A stretch of 64,000 nucleotides of DNA from NCBI RefSeq assembly GCF_001507435.1, contig NZ_LMWH01000234.1:35046-99045 (forward strand), read 5' to 3'. Positions within the stretch are counted from its first letter, which is position 1. Each line of letters begins with the position of its first letter. The position numbers and the translations under genes are program-made. The notes below the pieces were generated by a model. It was not told where the DNA came from. It was given only the letters and a program-made list of their open reading frames with translations, and made no database searches. Below, piece by piece: positions 26,838-36,305 of this stretch. The DNA is from Streptomyces sp. NRRL F-5122. Its GTDB lineage: Bacteria; Actinomycetota; Actinomycetes; Streptomycetales; Streptomycetaceae.

Positions 26838-27800
26838 TCAGTGCTCGTGACCCGGTTCGTGGTCGTGCGGTTCGTACCCGGGGATCGTTCCGTCGGTCTT
26901 CTTCACCAGGAACAGCCCCACCATCCCCATGTCGGAGTGGCTCTGCACATGGCAGTGGTACATCCATGCGCCCGCGCCGACGCCCTCCCCCGCGATGACC
27001 TGGAACCCGAAGGAGTCCGCCGGTCCGACGATCTTGTTGTCGATGATCCGGCTCGGGTCGTCGGGCCCGGTGAGCAGGCCCGTGCGGTTGTCCGCCCAGC
27101 GGTGACCGTGCATGTGGAAGGTGTGGTAGTACTCGCCGTGCGTGATCATCACAAACTCGATCCGGTCGCCCACGGTGGCCTCGAAGTCGGGTCCGGAGTG
27201 CGGCGCGCGGTTGTTGATGGTCATGTCGTTGAAGACGATCGTGTACGTCCGGTCCGGCAGGACGTCTCCCTTGCGGCGGACGATCACCGGACCGTACAGG
27301 CCCTTTCGGATCCCGCCGGTGCCGTGTTCGGTACCGACGACGTGGTCGTGGTAGTGCCAGTAGCCCGCGCTGCCCGCCCGCCAGGTGCCGTCCTTGCGGC
27401 GGCCGGGGACGTGGGTGCGCCAGGTGTAGGTGCGCGTGCCACCCGGCTCGACGTCGCTCTTGTTCAGCTTTGTGCCGTCGCTTGAGATCTCGTAGTCCAG
27501 GCCGTGCACGTGCAGGCTGGCGGGGACGTCCATCGTGTTCTCGAACTCGATGTGCAGCGTGTCGCCCTCGTTGATCTCGATCAGCGGGCCGGGGACCGTC
27601 GCCTTGCCCTTCTCGAAGCCGTAGCCCATCTGCCCGCCGGCGAGTTGCTCGGCGTACATCTTGATGTGTTTCACCTCGCCCCCGGCGGCGGCCGTCTTCG
27701 TCGGGCCCTCCGCGACGGCGGACTCCGGCCCCAGGGACAACGATGTCGCGACGGCCGCACCACCCAGCAGCACCCGCCGGTTGAAGCTGCGTCTGTCCAT
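26838..27800 (-). CDS. Small laccase (two-domain multicopper oxidase, SLAC)
   Basis: 320 residues with a twin-arginine signal ([14 protein letters not shown]), so exported folded with copper. Copper motifs are complete: [19 protein letters not shown] and [14 protein letters not shown]. The sequence is very close, by recall, to the Streptomyces coelicolor small laccase, the homotrimeric two-domain enzyme that oxidises phenols and reduces oxygen to water. ATG 27800 follows GGGGAG; the frame continues upstream without signal-like sequence. Divergent from a ThuA-glucose dehydrogenase gene across a 197-base spacer that is AT-rich for this genome. The C-terminal tail is His-rich (HDHEPGHEH). Confidence 0.95.
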   Translation of the reverse strand: MDRRSFNRRVLLGGAAVATSLSLGPESAVAEGPTKTAAAGGEVKHIKMYAEQLAGGQMGYGFEKGKATVPGPLIEINEGDTLHIEFENTMDVPASLHVHGLDYEISSDGTKLNKSDVEPGGTRTYTWRTHVPGRRKDGTWRAGSAGYWHYHDHVVGTEHGTGGIRKGLYGPVIVRRKGDVLPDRTYTIVFNDMTINNRAPHSGPDFEATVGDRIEFVMITHGEYYHTFHMHGHRWADNRTGLLTGPDDPSRIIDNKIVGPADSFGFQVIAGEGVGAGAWMYHCHVQSHSDMGMVGLFLVKKTDGTIPGYEPHDHEPGHEH

Positions 27801-27997
27801 GGCGAACTCCCCACACTGATACGGGATTTGCAAAGACGTAGCTGTGATGAACCTGTGTGACGGTACCGGCCGACGTTCCGTTTATCCACACTCAGGACAA
27901 AGTTCGTTGTATCACGGTCATACCTATTGGCGAACCGAGCAAAGAGGTCTAGCTTCCTTGGCGCTGCTGCTGCGACCGAGGAGGGTTGGGTGACCAC

Positions 27998-30511
27998 ATG
28001 CGGTTGACCTCGCATCAAGAACCCACGCACTTACGCGGGTTGAGCAAGAAAGGCACAACAAGACGTCTCTGGGCGGCGGCCCTGACCGCCGGCGTCCTCT
28101 CGGCCGGCCTGCTGTCGGGTCCCACCGCCAGCGCGCGTCCGGTCCCGGAACCGTCCCTGACAACGATGTCGATCAAGTCGCCGCCAGGCGGCGCGAACGT
28201 TCGGGTGCTGATCTTCTACGGTTCCGCCGCGTCCGGGGACGAGTCCCCCGTGGTGAACGCCGGGATCGAGACCATCGAAAAGATCGGACTGACCGGCCCG
28301 GCGAACCAGCGCTTCAAGGTCGAGGCGACCGACGACGCCTCGGTCTTCACCAACGAGAAGAGGCTGGGCCGCTTCAACTCCGTCGTGTTCCTGACCGGCG
28401 GTGGCGATGTCCTCGACCCGGACCAGGAGGCGGGCCTGGAGGCCTACATGGAGGCCGGCGGCGGATTCGTCGGCATCCATGACGCGGCCCGCGCGGAGCC
28501 GTACTCGGAGTGGTTCACCGGCCTCGTGGGAGCCCGGCCGGCAGCGAACAGCCCGGCGAACGTCCAGCGTGCCACCGTCGAGGTGGGCGACCGCCTGCAC
28601 CCGGCCACCAAGGACCTGCCGGTGCAGTGGAAGCGCCCCGACCAGTGGCTGAACTGGGCGAAGAACCCCTCCGGCGAGGTACACACCGTGGCACGGGTGC
28701 GCGAGTCGACGTACCAGCCGGGCGCGAACGGCAACGGCTCGGACCATCCGGTCAGCTGGTGCCGTGACTACGACGGCGGACGCTCCTTCTACACCGGCAT
28801 GGGCGGCACCGTCTCCTCGTACGACGAGACGGACTTCCGCGCCCATCTGCGCGGCGCCCTGCTGTGGACGACACGGCTGGTGCAGGCCGACTGCAAGGCG
28901 ACGATCACCGGCAACTACAAGGCGGAGCGCCTCACCCAGCCCAACCAGCCGGGTCGGAGCGACCAGATCGGCGAACCGCACGGCCTGGTGGCCGCACCCG
29001 ACGGCCGCGTGCTGTACATCGGCCGGGGCGGTGCCGACGGCTCCCAGCCCGTGATCACCGACTGGAACAACCCGGACGTCGGCAAAGGCAAGGGCCAGAT
29101 CCACGTCTACGATCCGAAGACCGGGAAAGCGACCCTCGCGGGCGAGTTGACCGTCTTCGGCAACAAGGGCGGCGGAGACGAGCTGACCAAGGTCGAGGAG
29201 GGGCTGCTCGGCATCGAGCTGGACCCGAAGTTCGAGCAGAACGGCTGGGTGTACCTGCACTACACCCCCCACTCGCAGATCAACCGCGACACGCACATGG
29301 CCGAACGGCGCGTCTCCCGCTTCACGCTGGACCTCGCCACCGACAAGCTCGACCTCGGCAGCGAGAAGGTCCTGCTCAAGTGGCCCGTGCAGATCCACAG
29401 TTGCTGTCACGCAGGCGGCGGGATGACCTGGGACTCCAAGGGCAACCTGTACATCGCCACCGGAGACAACAACTCCAGCGGATTCAGCGGCGGTTACTCG
29501 GGCAACAACCCTGAGCCCAACTACAAGGGTGTCTCCTTCGCGGACGCACGCCGCACCGCGGGCAACACCCACAACCTCAACGGCAAGATCCTGCGCATCC
29601 ACCCCGAGCCCGACGGCACGTACACCCTTCCCGAGGGCAACCTCTTCACCGGCAAGGAGACCGCCGAGGGAGGCGGCAAGACCCGCGGCGAGATCTATGT
29701 GATGGGTGTACGGAACCCCGCACGCATCTTCGTCGACAAGTCGACCGACATCCTCTACGCGGGGTGGGTCGGTCCGGACGCGGGCCAGCCGTCGCCGATC
29801 TGGGGGCCCGCCAAGTACGACACCTTCGCGGTGATCACCAAGGCGAGCAACCGGGGCTGGCCGTACTGCATGGGCAACAAGCAGCCCTACCGGGACCGCA
29901 ACCTGCCCGACCCCTCGCAGCCACTGGGCTGGTACGACTGCGACCACCCGAAGAACGAGTCGCCTAACAACGACGGCCTGGTCAACCTGCCGCCGGTCAC
30001 CGGCAACAACGTCTGGTACTCGCCGCAGGGCGGCGGCCCGGACTACCCCCGCGACGCCAACGGCATCCCGTCCTACAAGCAGGAGGAGGCCACCTACCGG
30101 CTGCCCTGGCTCAAGGGCGGCGGTCAGGCGGCGATGAACGGGCCGGTGTACCGATACGACGCGGCGAACGCCAACGCGACGAAGTGGCCCGCCTACTGGG
30201 ACGGCAAGTGGTTCATCGGCGACTTCTACGACGCCGACCAACCACGCAACGCCGTGCTCATGGACCCCGCCACCCAAGGAGACGGCGGTCTGCCGGTCCA
30301 CTCCGAGTCCCTGAAGAAGATCGTGCCGATCGGCAACGACGGCATCAAGAACCTCATGGACTGGAAGTTCGGTCCCGACGGTTCGCTGTACGTCCTCGAC
30401 TACGGCCGCGGATTCTTCACCAGCGACTCCAAGTCGGCGCTGTGGCGGGTCACCTACACGGGCGGTGGGCCGACGCCGGCCGCCGACCAACTGGCGAGGA
30501 GGACCGAGTGA
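27998..30511 (+). CDS. Secreted ThuA-glucose/sorbosone dehydrogenase fusion
   Basis: 837 residues. Signal peptide at about residues 20-50 (RRLWAAALTAGVLSAGLLSG, ending TASA). Residues about 70-290 are a ThuA-like domain (VRVLIFYGSA; GGGFVGIHDAARAEPYSEW). From about 325 to the end is a six-bladed beta-propeller of the glucose/sorbosone dehydrogenase (GSDH) type, which uses PQQ in characterised members: EPHGLVAAPDGRVLYIGRGG, EEGLLGIELDPKF, HSCCHAGGGMTWDSKGNLY, HNLNGKILRIHPEPDG. Oxidises a sugar outside the cell. ATG 27998 chosen; GAGGAGGG lies 12 bases upstream, TTG 27986 is too close to it. The next gene overlaps its stop. Confidence 0.88.
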   Translation: MRLTSHQEPTHLRGLSKKGTTRRLWAAALTAGVLSAGLLSGPTASARPVPEPSLTTMSIKSPPGGANVRVLIFYGSAASGDESPVVNAGIETIEKIGLTGPANQRFKVEATDDASVFTNEKRLGRFNSVVFLTGGGDVLDPDQEAGLEAYMEAGGGFVGIHDAARAEPYSEWFTGLVGARPAANSPANVQRATVEVGDRLHPATKDLPVQWKRPDQWLNWAKNPSGEVHTVARVRESTYQPGANGNGSDHPVSWCRDYDGGRSFYTGMGGTVSSYDETDFRAHLRGALLWTTRLVQADCKATITGNYKAERLTQPNQPGRSDQIGEPHGLVAAPDGRVLYIGRGGADGSQPVITDWNNPDVGKGKGQIHVYDPKTGKATLAGELTVFGNKGGGDELTKVEEGLLGIELDPKFEQNGWVYLHYTPHSQINRDTHMAERRVSRFTLDLATDKLDLGSEKVLLKWPVQIHSCCHAGGGMTWDSKGNLYIATGDNNSSGFSGGYSGNNPEPNYKGVSFADARRTAGNTHNLNGKILRIHPEPDGTYTLPEGNLFTGKETAEGGGKTRGEIYVMGVRNPARIFVDKSTDILYAGWVGPDAGQPSPIWGPAKYDTFAVITKASNRGWPYCMGNKQPYRDRNLPDPSQPLGWYDCDHPKNESPNNDGLVNLPPVTGNNVWYSPQGGGPDYPRDANGIPSYKQEEATYRLPWLKGGGQAAMNGPVYRYDAANANATKWPAYWDGKWFIGDFYDADQPRNAVLMDPATQGDGGLPVHSESLKKIVPIGNDGIKNLMDWKFGPDGSLYVLDYGRGFFTSDSKSALWRVTYTGGGPTPAADQLARRTE

Positions 30512-32715
30512 TACGGCACAGGAGAATGTGGGCGGCGCTGCTGGCCGCCCTGCTCATGATGCTCGGCCTGCAGACGACGTCCGCTGCCGGACAGGATGCG
30601 GCGCGGGCCGAGGCACCGGACGCCGCACAGGTGCTCACCTGGACCGCGGGCGACGACATCACCAAGTACGGGTCAGCGCCCACCACGGCGGTGGCGGGTC
30701 CGGCGACGATCGTCTTCGAGAACAGCGCGGCGACGGGCAACACCACCGGCATGCCACACACGTTGACGTTCGTGACCAGCGACCCCGAATACAACAGCGA
30801 CGTCCAGCTCAACATCCTGGCCAACCCGAACGACGACATGGGCGGTCGCCACACGGCCGAGGTCACGCTCACCCCCGGCCGGTACTTCTACCACTGCACC
30901 ATCCCCGGACACGGGCAGATGCAGGGCGAGCTGGTGGTGACCGAGGGCGGCGGCTCGGACACGACACCGCCCCAGACGTCCGCCCAGGTGGCGGGCGCGC
31001 AGAACGCCCAGGGCGACTACGTCGGAGCGGCGACCGTGACGATCGCGGCCACCGACGAGGGCGGCAGCGGCGTGGACCGGATCGAGTACGCGATCGGGGA
31101 CACGGGCGCCTGGCAGCCGTACACCGCACCGGTCGTCGTCGACCGGACAGGCAGCCACAAGGTCCGCCATCGGGCTCTGGACAAGGCCGGCAACGTCTCG
31201 GCCGAGAAGAGCGTCGAGTTCACCGTCGTCGCACCGCCGTCCGACGACACCGCACCGCCGGAGACCTCGGCGACGGTGAGCGGCGAGCGGAACGCCGACG
31301 GGGCGTACATCGACATGGCCACGGTCACCGTCACAGCTTCCGACACCGGCTCCGGGGTCAACTCGATCGAGTACGCGGTGGGCGCGGGTGCATGGCAGGC
31401 GTACAGCGGGCCGGTGATGGTGCACCAGGTCGGCGCCCAGACCGTGCGTTACCGCGCCACCGACAAGGCGGGCAACGTCTCGGCCGAGAAGAGCGTGCAG
31501 TTCACGGTCGTGGCGGCGCCGCCGCAGGACACGACGGCGCCCGTGACGGGCGTGGCCGTGGAGGGCACGAAGAACTCCGACGGTGCATACGTCGGCAGTG
31601 CCAAGGTGACGGTGAGCGCGACCGACGACGGCGGCTCCGGTGTGGCGAGCGTCGAGTACTCCCTCGATGCAGGCCCCTACCTGGCGTACACCGCACCCGT
31701 GGTGGTCGACCGTGCCGGCGCCCACTCCCTCGCCTACCGGGCGACCGACAAGGCGGGCAACACCTCCACACCGGGCACCGTGAACTTCACGGTCGTGGCG
31801 GGAGGCGGCGTCCCGGCGCCCAACTGTCCCGAGTACGACGAGCGGTTGACGGTGATCGTGGGCACGGTCGACTCGGGTGTCCCCAACCGGGTCACGAACA
31901 GCCGGTGCCGGATCAACGAGCTGATCGAGGACGAGAAGGAGTGGACGTCCCACGCGCTGTTCCTCAAGCACGTGCAGAAGGTGCTGGACGGCCTCCGCGA
32001 CGAAGGTGTCGTCGACAAGCGCGAGTACAACGCGATCCAGCGGGCCGCCCGTCAGTCCGGGATCGGCAAGCCCGGACAGACCGAGGGCTACCGCAAGATC
32101 TTCGACGGAAGCCCGGGTTCCCTCGCCAAGTGGGAGCAGGTGGGCGGTGGTTCGTTCGCCCTGAACACCGACGGGTCGATCACCAGCGGCACCACGAAGG
32201 CGGGCCTGGGCATGCTCTGGTTCCCGCAGCGCAAGTACGGCGACTTCTCGCTGAAGCTCCAATGGCGTGACGACGCGCCCGGAACCGGCAACGCCAACGC
32301 CGGTGTGTTCGTCCGCTTCCCGGGGGTGCACGACCACCCGGCCGAGTCGCGACCGGAATGGGTCGCCATCGAGTACGGGCACGAGGTGCAGGTGTTCGAC
32401 CGGCCCGACGGCGACATGTACAAGACGGGCTCGATCTACGGTTTCGACCGGGTGGGGCTCGCCGGGGCGGGGGTCACCCAGAAGGGGACGTGGAACGACT
32501 ACGAGATCCGTGTGGTCGACCAGCACTACTCGGTCTACCGCAACGGTGTTCTCATCAACGAGTTCGACAACACCGGAGGCCAGGAGTTCTACCCGCCGCG
32601 CTCGGACGACCCGGGCACGGACGGACGGCGGTTCGCCTCCGGGTACATCGGACTGCAGGTGCACAGCACCACGGATGTGATCTCCTACCGGGACATCCGG
32701 ATCAAGGAGCTGTGA
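30508..32715 (+). CDS. Secreted cupredoxin - Ig-like repeats - 3-keto-disaccharide hydrolase fusion
   Basis: 735 residues with a signal peptide. Residues about 45-150 are a blue-copper cupredoxin with ligands in MPHTLTF and YHCTIPGHGQM (His, Cys, His, Met). Three OmpL47-like Ig repeats follow (about 155-435), each with a GSGVxxIEYA-type strand and a YRATDKAGNVS ending. After a linker, about 520-735 is a DUF1080/3-keto-disaccharide hydrolase lectin-like domain (YRKIFDGSPGSLAKWEQVGG; SLKLQWRD; GYIGLQVHS). GTG 30508 overlaps the preceding stop (GTGA) after GGAGG. The architecture suggests a wall-exposed protein joining electron transfer to sugar cleavage. Confidence 0.85.
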   Translation: MIRHRRMWAALLAALLMMLGLQTTSAAGQDAARAEAPDAAQVLTWTAGDDITKYGSAPTTAVAGPATIVFENSAATGNTTGMPHTLTFVTSDPEYNSDVQLNILANPNDDMGGRHTAEVTLTPGRYFYHCTIPGHGQMQGELVVTEGGGSDTTPPQTSAQVAGAQNAQGDYVGAATVTIAATDEGGSGVDRIEYAIGDTGAWQPYTAPVVVDRTGSHKVRHRALDKAGNVSAEKSVEFTVVAPPSDDTAPPETSATVSGERNADGAYIDMATVTVTASDTGSGVNSIEYAVGAGAWQAYSGPVMVHQVGAQTVRYRATDKAGNVSAEKSVQFTVVAAPPQDTTAPVTGVAVEGTKNSDGAYVGSAKVTVSATDDGGSGVASVEYSLDAGPYLAYTAPVVVDRAGAHSLAYRATDKAGNTSTPGTVNFTVVAGGGVPAPNCPEYDERLTVIVGTVDSGVPNRVTNSRCRINELIEDEKEWTSHALFLKHVQKVLDGLRDEGVVDKREYNAIQRAARQSGIGKPGQTEGYRKIFDGSPGSLAKWEQVGGGSFALNTDGSITSGTTKAGLGMLWFPQRKYGDFSLKLQWRDDAPGTGNANAGVFVRFPGVHDHPAESRPEWVAIEYGHEVQVFDRPDGDMYKTGSIYGFDRVGLAGAGVTQKGTWNDYEIRVVDQHYSVYRNGVLINEFDNTGGQEFYPPRSDDPGTDGRRFASGYIGLQVHSTTDVISYRDIRIKEL

Positions 32716-32742
32716 ACCGCTCCTGACGCGGCCGACCCGCCT

Positions 32743-32773
32743 GTACCCGCCCGCGCACGTCGCGGGCGGGTAC
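32743..32773 (+). terminator. Terminator of the ThuA/cupredoxin operon
   Basis: GTACCCGCCCGCG (32743-32755), loop CACGT, CGCGGGCGGGTAC (32761-32773): perfect 13-base stem 28 bases after the stop codon. Confidence 0.85.
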
Positions 32774-33004
32774 TGCGGTTCGCCGGGGCCGCCCGGCTCA
32801 TCACAGCGCCCATGCGTCAACCGGCCCGGCCCTCGGACAGGAGCCGACACCCGCACCTACGGGCCGCACCACGCCCGGGACGACGCCGGTTTCAGGACGG
32901 CTTGTCCGACGTGCTACCGAACACATGCCCACACGTGATCAACACCCCCTACCCTTCGGATGATCAAAACATCGACGGCTCCAGGCCGAGGCGGGGGAAG
33001 AGTC

Positions 33005-34132
33005 ATGTCATATCGGCGCGCGGTGATACCGGCACTGGTCGGGGGCCTGCTGATCACGCTGTTGCTGTGGTGGGCGGGGGCCAGTGCGCAGGCGCTCCAA
33101 CTGCGCGGCACCACCAACGTGTTCGACGTTCAGTCCGCGGCCGAACTCCAGCGATGGCTCACTCCCTGGTCCTACGGATCCCCGGGCGCGCCGATGTCCG
33201 GCGAACCCACGGGCGGGGACGCGGCCTTGAGCGCGGGCACCCAGTACGCCGATCTGTACAACACCGCGATGCAGATCAGATTCGTGGCGGTCTTCGCCTT
33301 CTTCCTGGCCGGCGCGCTGCTCCTGATCCGCAGGATCCCGCCCACTCACGGCCGCACGCCGGTCACGCTGCTCGCGCTGTGGGCCTGGGGCCCGGTGGCC
33401 GGAACACTGGCCGTGACCGTCTCCGCGCCGTGGCTGATCGCGTCACGCGGACACGGCAGCTACCGGTTCCTGCCACAACTGGCGGGTGTGATCGCGTCGA
33501 GCGGTCCGATCACGGTCTTCGCGGCGCTGTTGACCGCGCTGCTCACGGTGCCCGTGGCGCGCATCACCGCCAAGGATGCCGACCCGCTGCCCATCCGACA
33601 GGTGCCGCCGCGCGCTGCCCGACTCGCTGCGAGCACCGGAACCGCGGTGATCGCGCTGTCGCTGGTGATCCTGTCGTACGGATCGGTGGCGGCCTGGATC
33701 CAGACGTCGTTCGGCGGCGGAGGGCTGCTGTCCGAACCCGGCGACCTGCTGCGCGAGTGGCTGCTGCTCGGTGGCTGGACGACGCCGGGAACCGCGCCGC
33801 TCGGCGACTGGCTGCTCCTGCGAGCCGCCGACGCGCTCCTGCTCGCCGTGGTGTGGTGGTCACTGCGGTTGCTGCCCGGCCTGCTCACGCGGGCCTCGCT
33901 GCCGGCGATGGCGGTCGGCGCGGTCTGCGCGACCGTGCTCGGACTGCTGGTGAGCCAGGTGCTGCGCATGGCGACGGGCGACACGGCCACCGTGTGGGGG
34001 CCTGTGTACCTCTTCTCGACGCTCGGCGTCGGCGTCCCGGCCGCACTCACCTTCGGCGTCGCCGCGGGGGCGACGGCCCTTCTGACGCTGAGGTGGGCCG
34101 GCGGCCGTGACACCGACGATGTCTCCCGGTGA
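33005..34132 (+). CDS. Streptophobe-family polytopic membrane protein
   Basis: 375 residues with about nine hydrophobic helices (for example PALVGGLLITLLLWWAGASA at the N-terminus, FVAVFAFFLAGALLLI, and LSLVILSYGSVAAWIQTSFG). Layout and the Trp/Leu/Ala-rich helices match proteins annotated in actinomycetes as streptophobe family, function unknown. ATG 33005 follows GGGGGAAG; the frame opens 45 bases earlier without a ribosome site. No coupled neighbour. Confidence 0.72.
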   Translation: MSYRRAVIPALVGGLLITLLLWWAGASAQALQLRGTTNVFDVQSAAELQRWLTPWSYGSPGAPMSGEPTGGDAALSAGTQYADLYNTAMQIRFVAVFAFFLAGALLLIRRIPPTHGRTPVTLLALWAWGPVAGTLAVTVSAPWLIASRGHGSYRFLPQLAGVIASSGPITVFAALLTALLTVPVARITAKDADPLPIRQVPPRAARLAASTGTAVIALSLVILSYGSVAAWIQTSFGGGGLLSEPGDLLREWLLLGGWTTPGTAPLGDWLLLRAADALLLAVVWWSLRLLPGLLTRASLPAMAVGAVCATVLGLLVSQVLRMATGDTATVWGPVYLFSTLGVGVPAALTFGVAAGATALLTLRWAGGRDTDDVSR

Positions 34133-34659
34133 TGAACGGGCCGGCCGAACCGTCAGGGCCCGAGGTCGGCGGCCGATGCACCGACGGAATCCTCTCCGGC
34201 TCATTCCGCATCACCGTCGGAGGTTTCACGACGGCTTTGTCCCGTCCTGAGAACAACGGGGTAGAAGTGGATCCAACGGAACGCGTCCCGGCCGCACCCG
34301 GGATCCGGGTGCGGCCCCATGTCCAAACCCCTTGCGCACGATGCGTGCCCGCTCTCGTCGAGCCCGCCGGCAACGCCGACATCGCGGGTCGCATCTATGC
34401 AGCGCCCAGCCGTGCCGCGGTCAGCCGAGGGCGCTTTCCGCTGCGCCCGTACACAGGCCCGTGGACACGCTCTCGGGCTCGGTCCCGATAGGACGACCGT
34501 CCCATCGCGCTCCGTGCGAGGTGGGTCACATCCGCGGCTTGGATGTCACAGTCCCGCACCGTGTCTGCTCCCAGGAAGCAGACACGGCAGGAGGCCCCCG
34601 CGCCTGTCGGCACACCGCCGCTCTCCGAAGCGGCACCAGCCGAAAGAGGACAACGACCC
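34133..34659. other. Intergenic stretch with an inverted repeat
   Basis: About 530 bases without a recognisable gene; several short frames are open but lack family features. Near its end is the operator-like repeat at 34559-34587. Confidence 0.4.
34559..34587. promoter_or_regulatory. Operator-like inverted repeat upstream of the NAD(P)H-binding gene
   Basis: CCGTGTCTGCT (34559-34569) and AGCAGACACGG (34577-34587), perfect 11-base arms with a 7-base spacer, 73 bases before the start codon. The spacing suits a dimeric TetR- or MarR-type repressor. Confidence 0.55.
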
Positions 34660-35337
34660 ATGAAGCTGACGATCTTCGCGGCCACCGGCGGCATAGGCCG
34701 CCACCTGCTCGAACAAGCCGTGGCATCCGGCCACGACGTCACCGCGGTCGTACGCGACCCTCGGCCCCTGACCGGCAGGGCGGGCCGGTTCGACGTGATC
34801 ACGGCCGACCTGGCCGCGCCGGACGCGGACCTTCTCGCGTCCGCCGTCGACGGCAGGGACGCCGTGCTTTCCGGACTCGGGCCGCGACGCCCGAAGGCCG
34901 ACGCGGGCATCACTTCGCACGGGACGAGGGCCATCGTGGCGGCTATGCAGGCGACCGGCGCGAGGCGTCTCGTGGTGGTCAGTGCGTCACCCATAGGGAC
35001 GGTGCCCTCGCCCGACCGGCCGCATCCGCCGAAGCATGATCCGGGCGACGGCTTCTTCATGCGCCATCTGGGAAGCCCACTCGCCCGCACCATGTTCCGT
35101 GCGCACTACGCCGACCTCGCGTTGATGGAGGACATTCTTCGCCGCAGCGATCTCGAGTGGACCGTCTCACGGCCACCGCGGCTCACCGACAAACCACTCA
35201 GCGGCGCCTACCGGACGGCGATCGGGCGCAATCCTCGCGGTGGCGTGCTGGTGTCGCGCGCCGACGTCGCCCATCACATGCTGCGGGTCATCGACCAGCC
35301 GGAGGCGGTCAGGCGCACGGTCGGCATCGCCAACTGA
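34660..35337 (+). CDS. NAD(P)H-binding protein (atypical SDR)
   Basis: 225 residues. N-terminal MKLTIFAATGGIGRHLLEQA is the nucleotide-binding loop of atypical SDRs; VTAVVRDPRPL, ARRLVVVSASPIG and the C-terminal GGVLVSRADVAHHML are typical of NAD(P)H-binding NmrA/flavin-reductase-like proteins. The catalytic YxxxK is absent, as usual here, so either a reductase of another kind or a redox sensor. ATG 34660 follows AGAGGACAACGACCC. Confidence 0.85.
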   Translation: MKLTIFAATGGIGRHLLEQAVASGHDVTAVVRDPRPLTGRAGRFDVITADLAAPDADLLASAVDGRDAVLSGLGPRRPKADAGITSHGTRAIVAAMQATGARRLVVVSASPIGTVPSPDRPHPPKHDPGDGFFMRHLGSPLARTMFRAHYADLALMEDILRRSDLEWTVSRPPRLTDKPLSGAYRTAIGRNPRGGVLVSRADVAHHMLRVIDQPEAVRRTVGIAN

Positions 35338-35444
35338 CACGTCCGCCCGGTGTCGACGTGGCCTCCGTCACAGGTGACAGGATGGGTGAGCAAGCGCTTA
35401 GATGGTTGAGCGTCAGAGTCCGTCGTCATGACCCGGAGGCCACG

Positions 35445-36305
35445 TTGTTGTTCACATCCGTCGACGACGTCTCCGCGCGCCTCGCCACAACCGGGTATCT
35501 GGCATCGCCCGCGGTGGCCACGACCGTCTTCCTGGCCGATCGACTGGGCAAGCCGCTGCTGGTGGAAGGCCCGGCCGGGGTCGGCAAGACCGAACTCGCC
35601 AAGGCGGTGGCCGATGTCGCGGGGGCCCGACTCGTCCGGCTGCAGTGCTACGAAGGCATCGATGAAGCACGTGCGCTGTACGAGTGGAACCACGCCAAGC
35701 AACTGCTGCGCATCAGCGCGGGACGCGACGAGACCTGGGACGCGACGCGTACGGACATCTTCGGTGAGGAGTTCCTGCTGGCACGTCCACTGCTGACCGC
35801 CATCCGCGGCACGGACCCGAAGGTCCTGCTGATCGACGAGACCGACAAGGCCGACGTCGAGGTGGAGGGGCTGCTGCTCGAAGTGCTCAGCGATTTCCAG
35901 ATCACCGTCCCGGAACTCGGCACCATCACCGCCACCACCCGTCCCTTCGTCGTCCTCACCTCCAACGCGAGCCGGGAGCTGTCGGAGGCGCTGCGCCGCC
36001 GCTGCCTCTTCCTCCACATCGGCTTCCCCGACGCGGAGTTGGAGCGGCGCATCGTCCGGCTCAAGGTGCCGGGGCTCGAGGAGACGCTGGCGGAGTCCGT
36101 GGTGCGCGTGGTCGGGGCACTGCGCGAGATGGATCTGCGCAAGGTCCCCTCGGTCGCCGAGACCATCGACTGGGCGCGCACCCTGCTCGCGCTCGGGGCG
36201 GACACCCTCGACGAGGCCGTCGTACGGGACAGCCTCGGTGTACTGCTCAAGCATCAGGACGACGTCCTCAAGGCGGCCGCCAAACTCGACCTGGGCGCCG
36301 TGTGA
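35445..36305 (+). CDS. MoxR/CoxD-type AAA+ ATPase
   Basis: About 286 residues. Walker A GPAGVGKTE (about residues 42-50), Walker B VLLIDETDKAD, sensor VLTSNASRELSEALRRRCLF with the arginine finger region. Family members pair with vWA proteins to remodel or insert metal cofactors, as CoxD does with CoxE for CO dehydrogenase. TTG 35445 is chosen because GGAGG lies five bases upstream and the family begins close to LFTSVDDVSARL; ATG 35382 is the alternative. The vWA gene starts in its stop codon. Confidence 0.87.
   Translation: MLFTSVDDVSARLATTGYLASPAVATTVFLADRLGKPLLVEGPAGVGKTELAKAVADVAGARLVRLQCYEGIDEARALYEWNHAKQLLRISAGRDETWDATRTDIFGEEFLLARPLLTAIRGTDPKVLLIDETDKADVEVEGLLLEVLSDFQITVPELGTITATTRPFVVLTSNASRELSEALRRRCLFLHIGFPDAELERRIVRLKVPGLEETLAESVVRVVGALREMDLRKVPSVAETIDWARTLLALGADTLDEAVVRDSLGVLLKHQDDVLKAAAKLDLGAV

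Noticed and set aside
28031..30490. Reverse-strand frame of 819 codons across the ThuA-GSDH gene
   Set aside because: Antisense shadow caused by high third-position GC; composition is Val/Arg/Gly-rich with no family motif, while the forward frame has complete domains.
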